From the NCBI GenBank assembly GCA_046482855.1, contig JAWOEH010000119.1:1-45755 (forward strand): a stretch of 45,755 bases of DNA, given 5' to 3'. The position numbers were made by a program, and so were the translations under genes. Positions 24,163 to 31,834 of this stretch are shown one piece after another (the stretch's first letter is position 1; every line of letters begins with the position of its first letter). Below the pieces are notes generated by a model. It saw only the letters and a program-made list of their open reading frames with translations. It did no database searches and had not been told where the DNA came from. The stretch comes from CAYVSF01 sp046482855. GTDB lineage: Bacteria; Bacteroidota; Bacteroidia; Bacteroidales; UBA12077.

Positions 24163-25320
24163 TTAGTTAAATATTTCCGAAAGTTTGGCGTGCAACTGAT
24201 CGGCTCTCAAATTTTTTGCAATGATCTTACCTTCTTTATCTAACAGGAAGTTTGCAGGAATAGATTCTACTCCGTATTCGATGGCTGCCTCCGATTGCCA
24301 AAATTTAAGATCACTTACCTGAGTCCATGTAAGATTGTCATCCTCAATTGCTTTTAGCCAGGTTTCGCGCTCTCTATCAAGCGACACCTGATAGATCTCA
24401 AATCCTTTGTCGTGATATTTTTTATAAGCCTCCACCAAATTGGGATTCTCGATACGACAAGGTCGACACCAACCGGCCCAAAAATCCAGCAAAACGTAGT
24501 TCCCCCTGAGGGATGAAAGTTTTATCACTTCTCCATCGGGATTCGGCAAAGCAATTTCTGGCGCCTCACTTCCTATAGTTGTTGAGCTATTGGCATTTTC
24601 ACGGCTAGCTCTATGCTTCTCGATATCCTGCACCTGTTGATGAAGAGCCTTTACCGATGGCAACTCCGGGTAATTTGCCATCAAAGCGGAGTCCACTTTA
24701 CGAAAATAGGCATAATCCACTTCGGGATTCAACACATACCGGCGAGGAGCAATCTGCTGATAGAGTGCCATCATGGTAGCCAGGGAGCCTTCGTTATCTT
24801 CAATAAAGTTCATGGTAAATGAACGTTGATCTTTAAAAATGGCTTGCGACTCCTCATTTAATCGAGCGCGGGTATTTTCAAACTCCGGCGAATCAACTGA
24901 ACTTCTGAAAACATTCCCCAAGGAATCCAGTTCATTTACATTTTTATTCAGCCGACGGCGCATCTGCATAAGCAATTTAGAATCCGCTGAACCCTCTACC
25001 ATGTATGTTTCGCCAAGATTTTCGATATCTCCGGTAACTTTAATCGTTTCACCGGGGGCTGCAATTAGAGTAACATAATTCTGAGGGTCTGTCCGTAGCA
25101 GATAAAAATCTGGGGATTCAGTCTCATGCGACAATGAAAATACTCCGTCGGTACCAACTACTACCGAATCGACATTTGTTATGGTTTGAAGCCCAAGATT
25201 TGCCAGGTATAATGTGTCCTGTGCGGAATTTTCCAAAGTCCCTTCAACGGTAAACTGGTTGCTATTTGTTCCACAACTTGCTGTTAAAGCAACGAATAAA
25301 ATAAGAATGTACTTTTTCAT
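24163..25320 (-). CDS. DUF4369-domain TlpA-like thiol-disulfide oxidoreductase lipoprotein
   Basis: 385 residues. Lipobox LTASC at Cys16 (MKKYILILFVALTASCG). A DUF4369 domain (residues about 22-115: GTLENSAQDTLYLANLGLQT) and a helical segment lead to a C-terminal thioredoxin domain with active site FWAGWCRPCR (Cys285, Cys288) and cis-proline SIPANFLL. Such proteins face the periplasm and reduce disulfides in partner proteins; the specific target is unknown. It lies 21 bases after gatB and is separated from its cysteine-less paralogue by a terminator-like hairpin. Confidence 0.9.
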   Translation of the reverse strand: MKKYILILFVALTASCGTNSNQFTVEGTLENSAQDTLYLANLGLQTITNVDSVVVGTDGVFSLSHETESPDFYLLRTDPQNYVTLIAAPGETIKVTGDIENLGETYMVEGSADSKLLMQMRRRLNKNVNELDSLGNVFRSSVDSPEFENTRARLNEESQAIFKDQRSFTMNFIEDNEGSLATMMALYQQIAPRRYVLNPEVDYAYFRKVDSALMANYPELPSVKALHQQVQDIEKHRASRENANSSTTIGSEAPEIALPNPDGEVIKLSSLRGNYVLLDFWAGWCRPCRIENPNLVEAYKKYHDKGFEIYQVSLDRERETWLKAIEDDNLTWTQVSDLKFWQSEAAIEYGVESIPANFLLDKEGKIIAKNLRADQLHAKLSEIFN

Positions 25321-25341
25321 TTGAATCCTATTTGTTTAAAT

Positions 25342-26766
25342 TTATTCTTCTTTTCGTTTTTCGTATAAAAGTGTCTGTATTAATTTTGGATTGGCACCTT
25401 CCCCATAATCGGCTCGAACCCGACCGATAAAAAAACCTATCAATTGATTCTCTCCTGAAAGTAAACGTTTGTATTCCTTTGGGTATTTTTCCAAAACTTT
25501 ATCTATTACTAACGACAATTCTAATCTGTTGTTGTTCAGCAACCAACCTCGCTGCCGGACAAAAGGCCTTACAGCATGAAGTTTATGATGGAGCATTAAA
25601 GGAAGTACCTGGCCATAGGCCACATCGCGCGATATTTCTTCTTTCTCTATCATCTGCATCAGCGTAACCAATTGCTCTATAAGGTTCTGCGAACATGTGG
25701 GTTTATCGGAAAGATCTTTCCACAGAGCAGCAAAGGGCCCTTTTAGCAAATGTATAACAGATTGCCCTGAAAGCGGGGGTACCAATGCTCGAAAAAATTC
25801 CTCTGCCCATGAATTGTAAAGCAAAAACCAGGCATCATCGGGGGCTAAATGGTGTGTTCTGCAAAACCAATCAATCTCATCAGCGGGAAACAGAACAGAA
25901 CTCATCTGGGACACTTCCTGCGTGTAGAAATTCTCGATCGGTATAACAGGAATATCATACTCAGGCAAATAGCGATAGTGGGTGGGTTTTTCTTTCAATC
26001 GTATTCTTTTCAACTGTTTCTCCCGGCTGTGGTAGGCGAGCGTGTGCCCTAACCACGCCTTAGGAGCCTCCTGCAAATACTGTATAAGCAGCCCCATAGC
26101 CTTCCGCAATTCATAAAACGAATTCATATTTTTCACCTCGCAGCGTCCGGTGTGCCCGGACAACGAAACGTTTACATCACAGCGCATCTGGCCTTGCTCC
26201 ATTTTTGCAAAACTTATTTTACCCTTTCGCACCCAAAGCTGCAACTGCTGCAAAAAATCCACTACTTCTTGGGAATGAGTAAAACAAGGCTGCGTAACGA
26301 ATTCAATGAGGGGAATACCGGCTCGGTTGTAATCCAGATGTAAAGCATGATCTTGATATTGTGTTTTTCCGGCATCTTCTTCCAGATGTATTTGCTGTAG
26401 GGAAGCCCACCTTTCTCTTTCTCCTGAATAGTAGCGAAAACCGCCACCCACACACAAAGGAAATCTCTTCTGGGTAATCTGATACCCTTTCGGAAGATCG
26501 GGATACGTATAGTGCTTTCTATCAAAAGCTAAATAGCGCGCAATTGTCCCACCCATCCGCCTAGCCATGGCTAAGGCTCGCCTCACCACACGAGAATTCA
26601 ACACGGGTAATGCCCCGGGAAGTCCTAATGACAATGGTGAAACCTGCTCATTGGGCAAGCTATTAAGCCCTTGACCTTCTCCGGAAAAGAGCTTCACATC
26701 ATCCTGTACCTGTAGATGTACCTCCAAGCCTATAACCATACCGGGGAGTTGCGTATCCTTACACAT
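25342..26766 (-). CDS. gatB: Asp/Glu-tRNA amidotransferase subunit B, zinc-cysteine-less form
   Basis: 474 residues. GatB features are VIGLEVHLQVQ, LGLPGALPVLN, FDRKHYTYPDLPKGYQITQ, IHLEEDAGKTQY, DYNRAGIPLIEFVT, MRCDVNVSL, CEVKNMNSF and a YqeY-like C-terminal tail ending GANPKLIQTLL. It transfers ammonia to misacylated Glu-tRNA(Gln)/Asp-tRNA(Asn) with GatA and GatC, neither of which is in the window. The four cysteines that bind zinc in canonical GatB are replaced: KLFSGE (residues 25-30) instead of KxFCxC, and QVSPLS (41-46) instead of xVCPxC. I recall zinc-less GatB from other Bacteroidota. Divergent from ribF. Confidence 0.9.
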   Translation of the reverse strand: MCKDTQLPGMVIGLEVHLQVQDDVKLFSGEGQGLNSLPNEQVSPLSLGLPGALPVLNSRVVRRALAMARRMGGTIARYLAFDRKHYTYPDLPKGYQITQKRFPLCVGGGFRYYSGERERWASLQQIHLEEDAGKTQYQDHALHLDYNRAGIPLIEFVTQPCFTHSQEVVDFLQQLQLWVRKGKISFAKMEQGQMRCDVNVSLSGHTGRCEVKNMNSFYELRKAMGLLIQYLQEAPKAWLGHTLAYHSREKQLKRIRLKEKPTHYRYLPEYDIPVIPIENFYTQEVSQMSSVLFPADEIDWFCRTHHLAPDDAWFLLYNSWAEEFFRALVPPLSGQSVIHLLKGPFAALWKDLSDKPTCSQNLIEQLVTLMQMIEKEEISRDVAYGQVLPLMLHHKLHAVRPFVRQRGWLLNNNRLELSLVIDKVLEKYPKEYKRLLSGENQLIGFFIGRVRADYGEGANPKLIQTLLYEKRKEE

Positions 26767-26871
26767 AAATTCCTATTTCCCTACGAAAGTAATGAAATGG
26801 TTGGAGTAGGCAAGAACCCGACGCCGAAAAAGCCTCTTTCGGTAAATAAGAACAAAACGTCTCAATATTTG

Positions 26872-26879
26872 TATATTTG
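26872..26879 (+). promoter_or_regulatory. Predicted -7 box of ribF
   Basis: TATATTTG matches TAnnTTTG and ends 17 bases before the ribF GTG start, almost the same spacing as at prfB. No convincing -33 box. A possible -7 box for the opposite strand (TAAATTTG, bases 26883-26890) lies beside it. Confidence 0.5.
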
Positions 26880-26896
26880 CTCCAAATTTACTCACT

Positions 26897-27841
26897 GTGC
26901 AAGTACACTACGATTTAAAAAACTTTCAGGTTCAACGCCCTGTGGTAACCATAGGTGTTTTTGACGGAGTTCATAAAGGACATCGGAAAATAGTTACCGA
27001 ATTGCATCAAAAAGCACAAGAGATGAAGGGCAGTTCGGTAGTGGTCACATTGTGGCCCCACCCAAGAATTGTCCTTAAAAAGAATACCGACAACCTGAAA
27101 TTACTAAACTCGCTTGAAGAGAAAATAACCCTGCTTGAGAAAACGGGTATTGAGCACCTTGTTGTGCTCCCTTTTACTAAGGATTTTGCCAATTTAAGCT
27201 CCTGTGAATTTATTGAGCAGTATCTGGTGAATAAAATTGGCGTTTACCACTTGGTGGTTGGGTTTAACCATCAGTTTGGCAAGGACAGGGATGGCGGATA
27301 CACAAACTTGAAGAGCTGTGCTGCCTCGTATCATTTTTCCATCGAACAGATGAGTGCCGAAAGAGATAATCAGAATAATATCAGCTCCACTCGAATCCGA
27401 GAATACCTTCTGTCCGACCAACTGGAAGAAGCCAACCGTTTACTGGGTTCGCCTTATCCTATCAGCGGGCACGTAGTTGAGGGCAATAAAATTGGCCGCA
27501 CCATTGGATTTCCCACGGCCAATATTGAACCCACGGAACCCTATAAACTTATCCCTTGCGATGGGGTATATGCAGTTAATGTGTTTGTAGGTAACCAACA
27601 CTACTCAGGCATGCTGAATATAGGAACACGCCCAACACTCAACCACAAGGAGCCTCAAAGACTTGTGGAGGTGCACATTATTGATTTCAATAAAGGAATA
27701 TATGACGAACTAATTCATGTATCTTTTCGAAAGAAAATACGTAATGAAAGAAAATTCAACAACTTAATGGAGCTTGCCGGTCAACTGGAGCGCGACAAAT
27801 TAAAAGTTAAAGCCTACTTTGCTCAAGAGCCGGTTCGTTGA
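26897..27841 (+). CDS. ribF: Bifunctional riboflavin kinase / FAD synthetase
   Basis: 314 residues starting at GTG 26897 (MQVHYDLKNFQ). The N-terminal nucleotidyltransferase domain has VVTIGVFDGVHKGHRKIV (HxGH-like), VVGFNHQFGKDRDG and ISSTRIREYLLSDQLEEANRL; the C-terminal kinase domain has GRTIGFPTANIE and GVYAVNVFV with MLNIGTRPT. It makes FMN and then FAD in the cytoplasm. GTG is preferred because no in-frame ATG lies near the family N-terminus and the predicted -7 box is just upstream. Confidence 0.95.
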   Translation: MQVHYDLKNFQVQRPVVTIGVFDGVHKGHRKIVTELHQKAQEMKGSSVVVTLWPHPRIVLKKNTDNLKLLNSLEEKITLLEKTGIEHLVVLPFTKDFANLSSCEFIEQYLVNKIGVYHLVVGFNHQFGKDRDGGYTNLKSCAASYHFSIEQMSAERDNQNNISSTRIREYLLSDQLEEANRLLGSPYPISGHVVEGNKIGRTIGFPTANIEPTEPYKLIPCDGVYAVNVFVGNQHYSGMLNIGTRPTLNHKEPQRLVEVHIIDFNKGIYDELIHVSFRKKIRNERKFNNLMELAGQLERDKLKVKAYFAQEPVR

Positions 27842-27892
27842 TTTTTTTTTATCTTTAGGAATTCAAGAGAAATATAAATACAAATTAATTAT

Positions 27893-29308
27893 ATGAGTAC
27901 GATGGTGGAAACAGCAGATTACAAAATCAGAGACATCAATCTGGCCGAATACGGACGAAAAGAGATTGAGATTGCCGAGAAGGAGATGCCCGGATTAATG
28001 TCATTGCGGGAGAAACACGGAGAGGAGAAACCCCTGAAAGGAGCCCGAATCACAGGCTCATTGCATATGACCGTACAAACAGCTGTATTAATTGAAACAC
28101 TTGTTGAATTAGGAGCCGATGTACGTTGGGCCAGCTGTAATATCTTTTCAACCCAGGATCATGCCGCTGCAGCTATCGCGAAAACAGGTGTTCCGGTATA
28201 TGCCTGGAAAGGCGAAACCCTGGAAGAGTACTGGTGGTGTACCTACAAGGCACTCTCATTCCCCGATGGCAAAGGACCTCATCTGATTGTTGACGATGGT
28301 GGTGATGCCTCCCTGATGTTACACGTAGGATATAAAGCTGAACAAGATGCTTCCGTGCTCGACAAAGAAGCTGAAGCCGAAGATGAGCGAGAGTTACTGG
28401 CCCGATTGAAAAAGGTGCTGGCCGAAAATCCGAACCAATGGACACAAGCAGCAAAAGATTGCAAAGGTGTGTCCGAGGAAACAACAACAGGGGTACACCG
28501 GCTTTACCAAATGCATGAACGCGGTGAATTGCTGTTTCCTGCAATTAATGTAAATGATTCAGTTACCAAATCGAAGTTTGACAACTTATATGGTTGCCGT
28601 GAATCCTTAGCCGATGGTATTAAACGTGCTACCGATGTAATGCTCGCCGGAAAAGTTATTGTAGTATGCGGTTATGGCGATGTTGGAAAAGGGTCGGCCC
28701 GATCAATGCGGGCTTATGGAGCTCGGGTGATTGTTACCGAAATCGACCCAATATGCGCTCTACAAGCAGCCATGGAGGGGTTCGAAGTGAAACCCATCGA
28801 GGAAGCACTGGAGGAAGGAAATCTCTTTGTTACAACCACAGGAAACAAAGACGTTATCACTGCCGAACATATGTCTAAGATGAAAGATCAGGCCATTGTT
28901 TGTAACATTGGTCACTTCGATAATGAAATTCAGGTTGTGGCGCTGGAGAACTGGCCAAACATCAAGAAAATAAATATCAAACCGCAGGTCGACAAGTACC
29001 TGTTTGAAGACGGGCATGCTATCTTCCTGCTTGCCGAAGGCCGATTGGTTAACCTGGGTTGTGCCACAGGTCATCCCTCTTTTGTAATGAGCAATTCATT
29101 CACTAACCAAACCCTTGCCCAGCTAGATTTATGGCAGCACGATTACAAAACCGATGTCTATCGATTGCCCAAACATTTAGATGAGGAAGTGGCACGTTTG
29201 CACCTTGAGCAAATTGGCGTAAAGCTAACTACCCTCACAAAGGAGCAGGCAGAATATCTGGGAGTACCTATTAATGGTCCTTATAAATCAGACCACTACC
29301 GCTACTAA
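27893..29308 (+). CDS. ahcY: Adenosylhomocysteinase
   Basis: 471 residues. It has KGARITGSLHMTVQTAVLIE, GADVRWASCNIFSTQDHAAAA, DDGGDASLMLH, the NAD-binding GYGDVGKGSARSMRAYGARV, and the conserved end GPYKSDHYRY. The enzyme hydrolyses S-adenosylhomocysteine to adenosine and homocysteine, recycling the product of all SAM methyltransferases (PrmC in this window is one). The gene is followed by a terminator shared with the convergent Rieske-like gene. Confidence 0.98.
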   Translation: MSTMVETADYKIRDINLAEYGRKEIEIAEKEMPGLMSLREKHGEEKPLKGARITGSLHMTVQTAVLIETLVELGADVRWASCNIFSTQDHAAAAIAKTGVPVYAWKGETLEEYWWCTYKALSFPDGKGPHLIVDDGGDASLMLHVGYKAEQDASVLDKEAEAEDERELLARLKKVLAENPNQWTQAAKDCKGVSEETTTGVHRLYQMHERGELLFPAINVNDSVTKSKFDNLYGCRESLADGIKRATDVMLAGKVIVVCGYGDVGKGSARSMRAYGARVIVTEIDPICALQAAMEGFEVKPIEEALEEGNLFVTTTGNKDVITAEHMSKMKDQAIVCNIGHFDNEIQVVALENWPNIKKINIKPQVDKYLFEDGHAIFLLAEGRLVNLGCATGHPSFVMSNSFTNQTLAQLDLWQHDYKTDVYRLPKHLDEEVARLHLEQIGVKLTTLTKEQAEYLGVPINGPYKSDHYRY

Positions 29309-29337
29309 AACTCTTTGGATAAGATTGTGCACAAACC

Positions 29338-29367
29338 AAAAGAGAGGCTCGGAAGAGTCTCTCTTTT
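29338..29367. terminator. Bidirectional terminator, GGAA tetraloop
   Basis: AAAAGAGAG (29338-29346) pairs with CTCTCTTTT (29359-29367); the stem continues through a G-U pair and CTC/GAG to a GGAA loop (29351-29354), a GNRA-type tetraloop. It serves ahcY and the convergent lipoprotein gene, whose stop lies inside its right arm. Confidence 0.85.
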
Positions 29368-29803
29368 AGTTTAGAATCTTTATCATATTTCCACTCAACC
29401 GATACACCGTATATTGCTTCAAAGGACGCTTAGCAGGACCTTCATAAACCTGCCCGTTAAGCGAAAGCCAAAAACTGGAACCACAACATGGGCACTCCAT
29501 AATCTCAGTAAAATCAGGATGTGCCTGTAAAATACACCCTTTTTCATAGTCGTGGGTACAAGCCCGGTCGTAGGCCTGAAAATCCCCATCTGCATTTCTG
29601 TAGATAATCAAGCCTCCAAAACCATACCCCTCTATAAATTTATATTGGTTGTAAGTGATATTTCCTAAATCCGTATCGATAGCCAGGGTAAGGTTTATAC
29701 TTACATTAGGAAAAGGCGTAATATCCTCCTCGCATGAAGACACAAGCAACAAAAATAAAACAAGTATGGAAAATTTCCGTAACAAATGCATAATGAACGA
29801 CAT
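29366..29803 (-). CDS. Rieske-like iron-sulfur lipoprotein with altered second box
   Basis: 145 residues. Lipobox VSSC (Cys24) after a hydrophobic signal peptide. The domain resembles a Rieske ferredoxin: a first box ACTHDYEKGC (Cys82, His84; also Cys90) and a second box ECPCCGSSFWL (Cys104, Cys106, Cys107) followed by NGQVYEGPAKRPLKQY, the usual end of Rieske folds. In canonical Rieske proteins the second box is CxxH; here the fourth ligand position is Cys107, giving a possible 3-Cys/1-His set. Similar CxCC lipoproteins exist in Bacteroidota as far as I recall, annotated only as Rieske-like. Whether a cluster is bound is unknown. Start could also be the ATG at 29791. Confidence 0.78.
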   Translation of the reverse strand: MSFIMHLLRKFSILVLFLLLVSSCEEDITPFPNVSINLTLAIDTDLGNITYNQYKFIEGYGFGGLIIYRNADGDFQAYDRACTHDYEKGCILQAHPDFTEIMECPCCGSSFWLSLNGQVYEGPAKRPLKQYTVYRLSGNMIKILN

Positions 29804-29833
29804 AGTTAAGCGTTTAATAAGAAACGGATTTGA

Positions 29834-30286
29834 ATGCCCAATAGTACAAAAAAAAATTCACACTTCCCTGTGGAGGTAAAATCAGCCCTAAAATGGCTGC
29901 CACTATTCCTGTTGCTATTTCATTTGGCCGGGTGCGCGATAATACAACCATCGGCCGATAAGGTGGCCGAGCGTAAAACAAAACGCATCGAGAAACAGGA
30001 AGAACGTGCCCGTAAGAAACAATTGGAGCAACTTCGTGAAGCCCACCTAAATCGACAAAGCGATCGCACCAGATCATCAATGGAACGTAACCGCCAACAA
30101 GCTGAAGCATGGCGTAAAGCCCATCAAACAAAAGCCCCTATTGGCTATCGTATTAAACATTTTTTTCACAACTTGTTTACACCAGACCAGGCACCAAAAG
30201 ACGGTTTATTTAAAAAAGGCGTGCAAAAACGAAAAAAAAAGAATATATTTAAGCGTATTTTTAAGCGAAAGAAACGTAATGGATGA
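29834..30286 (+). CDS. Small basic lipoprotein of unknown function
   Basis: 150 residues. After a charged N-terminus and a hydrophobic stretch (LPLFLLLFHLAGC), the lipobox HLAGC puts the lipidated Cys at residue 34. The mature part is extremely rich in Lys and Arg and predicted helical (KTKRIEKQEERARKKQLEQL, then RNRQQAEAWRKAHQ) with a poly-basic end (KKKNIFKRIFKRKKRNG). No known domain. It overlaps the next gene by eight bases, so the two small envelope proteins are probably made together. The basic tail could contact anionic polymers such as lipid A or peptidoglycan; this is a guess. Confidence 0.68.
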   Translation: MPNSTKKNSHFPVEVKSALKWLPLFLLLFHLAGCAIIQPSADKVAERKTKRIEKQEERARKKQLEQLREAHLNRQSDRTRSSMERNRQQAEAWRKAHQTKAPIGYRIKHFFHNLFTPDQAPKDGLFKKGVQKRKKKNIFKRIFKRKKRNG

Positions 30287-30731
30287 TCTTTTAGGAACAC
30301 TGTTTTATATACTTATCTCTATAGCCCTTATTGTTTTCTCTGCTCTGAAAAAGAACAAAAAACAAGGGCCGCGGATAAATACACCCCAAAAGGATGATGC
30401 ATCCGCTTCATCGGAGAAAGTCCCTGCCAATTCATTTTGGGAGGAGTTGTTAGGAATAGAAGATGAGAACGCACAACAGATGGCAGCTTCGGCAGAACCA
30501 CAAGAAGAGGCCACAAACATAGAGGAAAATGCGCCTGTGACAAACACCAAACAGGAACCTGTAAACAAAACTACGTTAACTACAAAAACTGACGAAACAA
30601 CCGCTTGGGGCACGCAACCGGACAGAAAACAGAAGCCTGACAACCTAAACATTGCAGCCGAGTTAAGACGAAAGAGAGAGCTCCAAAAAGCAATACTATA
30701 CAGTGAGATAATTAAACCCAAACACTTTTAA
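30279..30731 (+). CDS. Single-pass membrane protein with acidic, low-complexity domain
   Basis: 150 residues from the ATG at 30279 (MDDLLGTLFYILISIALIVF). A single N-terminal transmembrane helix is followed by a Lys-rich turn and a soluble region rich in Glu, Thr, Ala and Gln, probably disordered (residues 40-125), then a C-terminal helix LNIAAELRRKRELQKAILYS that looks conserved. A longer frame from 30141 would overlap the previous gene for its whole length and is rejected. Function unknown; greA follows 143 bases later with its own promoter. Confidence 0.68.
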   Translation: MDDLLGTLFYILISIALIVFSALKKNKKQGPRINTPQKDDASASSEKVPANSFWEELLGIEDENAQQMAASAEPQEEATNIEENAPVTNTKQEPVNKTTLTTKTDETTAWGTQPDRKQKPDNLNIAAELRRKRELQKAILYSEIIKPKHF

Positions 30732-30782
30732 ACAAGGGGTTTACCCAGTAGTAACCAATTAGGAATACTCAAAAATATTTAG

Positions 30783-30790
30783 TAAATTTG
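30783..30790 (+). promoter_or_regulatory. Predicted -7 box of greA
   Basis: TAAATTTG matches TAnnTTTG; TTAG (30759-30762) is a one-mismatch -33 box at 20 bases. The leader before the greA ATG would be about 80 bases. Confidence 0.55.
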
Positions 30791-30874
30791 TGATTACTGA
30801 AGGGTTCCACAACATGTCGGGATTCTTTATTTTTTTATACTTAACTACAAACCATTTTTAAAAAGAAGAGGAAA

Positions 30875-31348
30875 ATGGCAAACATTTCTTATGTTACCGA
30901 AGAAGGACTGGCTAAGCTCAAAAAAGAGCTCGAGCAGTTAGAGTCAGTAGAACGCCCGAAAATATCGCAGCAGATTGCGGAGGCCAGAGACAAGGGCGAT
31001 TTATCAGAAAATGCCGAGTATGATGCAGCAAAAGAAGCACAAGGACTTCTGGAGATGCGCATAAGCAAACTAAAAAACACCGTTGCTAACTCTCGGGTGT
31101 TGGATCCGTCAAAAATTGACACTTCCACGGTTCAAATTTTAAATAAGGTGCGCATTAAAAACAAAAAAAATAATGCTGAAATGACCTATACGCTGGTATC
31201 CGAAAGCGAGGCAGACCTGAAAGCCGGGAAAATATCTATCGACACCCCCATAGCCAAAGGCTTACTTGGAAAGAAGGTAGGTGATGTGGTAGACATTCAA
31301 GTGCCTTCCGGAGTTATCCCATTCGAGATTATGGAAATTTCAATTTAA
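30875..31348 (+). CDS. greA: Transcription elongation factor GreA
   Basis: 157 residues. The N-terminal coiled coil carries the acidic tip and the signature ARDKGDLSENAEYDAAKEAQ; the C-terminal FKBP-like domain ends PIAKGLLGKKVGDVVDIQVP. GreA rescues backtracked RNA polymerase by stimulating transcript cleavage. The upstream sequence AAGAGGAAA is a weak ribosome-binding-like motif. The HIT gene begins 11 bases after its stop, so the two form an operon. Confidence 0.97.
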   Translation: MANISYVTEEGLAKLKKELEQLESVERPKISQQIAEARDKGDLSENAEYDAAKEAQGLLEMRISKLKNTVANSRVLDPSKIDTSTVQILNKVRIKNKKNNAEMTYTLVSESEADLKAGKISIDTPIAKGLLGKKVGDVVDIQVPSGVIPFEIMEISI

Positions 31349-31359
31349 AACAACACACC

Positions 31360-31755
31360 ATGGCTTCCATTTTTACAAAAATTATTAACGGCGAAATTCC
31401 CTCGTATAAAATCGCAGAGGATGAAAAGTTTTATGCGTTCCTGGACATTGCCCCTCTGGCAAAGGGACATACGCTGGTAATACCCAAAAAGGAAGTTGAC
31501 TACATTTTTGACCTTGAGGATGAGCTGTTAGCTGAAATGCACGTATTTGCCAAACGAGTAGCTAAAGCTATTGATAAAACCCAGGCCTGCAAACGCGTGG
31601 GTGTTGTGGTATTAGGGTTAGAGGTTCCTCATGCCCATATTCACTTGATTCCGCTGCAAAATGAAGGCGATGCAAATTTTGCCAAGCCGAAACTCAAACT
31701 TACCGAACAAGAGTTTAAACAAACCGCCGAAAAAATCCGCAGCGCTTTTATTTAA
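31360..31755 (+). CDS. HIT-family hydrolase (Hint-like)
   Basis: 131 residues. It begins MASIFTKIINGEIPSYKIAE, typical of Hint-type HIT proteins, with FLDIAPLAKGHTLVIPKKE in the middle and the catalytic histidine triad as HAHIHLIPL near residue 95. These enzymes hydrolyse phosphoramidate or nucleotidyl bonds, for example in AMP-lysine; the natural substrate is often unknown. Co-transcribed with greA. It is convergent with ruvC across a structured intergenic region. Confidence 0.95.
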   Translation: MASIFTKIINGEIPSYKIAEDEKFYAFLDIAPLAKGHTLVIPKKEVDYIFDLEDELLAEMHVFAKRVAKAIDKTQACKRVGVVVLGLEVPHAHIHLIPLQNEGDANFAKPKLKLTEQEFKQTAEKIRSAFI

Positions 31756-31763
31756 TTCCCAAA

Positions 31764-31832
31764 CATCCTGAAAAAACGATTACGTTTCTTATGTTAACCA
31801 TAAGCCAGGAACGTCTTCGCTTTTTCAGGATG
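31764..31832. terminator. Nested hairpin structure between convergent HIT and ruvC genes
   Basis: Three stems are nested: an outer perfect 12-base stem CATCCTGAAAAA (31764-31775) with TTTTTCAGGATG (31821-31832), a middle ACGTT (31782-31786) with AACGT (31810-31814), and an inner CTTATG (31788-31793) with CATAAG (31799-31804). Lying exactly between two convergent stop codons, it is most simply a bidirectional terminator, but it is more elaborate than the others here. Confidence 0.55.
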
Positions 31833-31834
31833 CT

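Noticed and set aside
30141..30278. N-terminal extension of the acidic membrane protein
   Set aside because: It overlaps the basic lipoprotein gene in another frame; ATG 30279 directly precedes the membrane helix.
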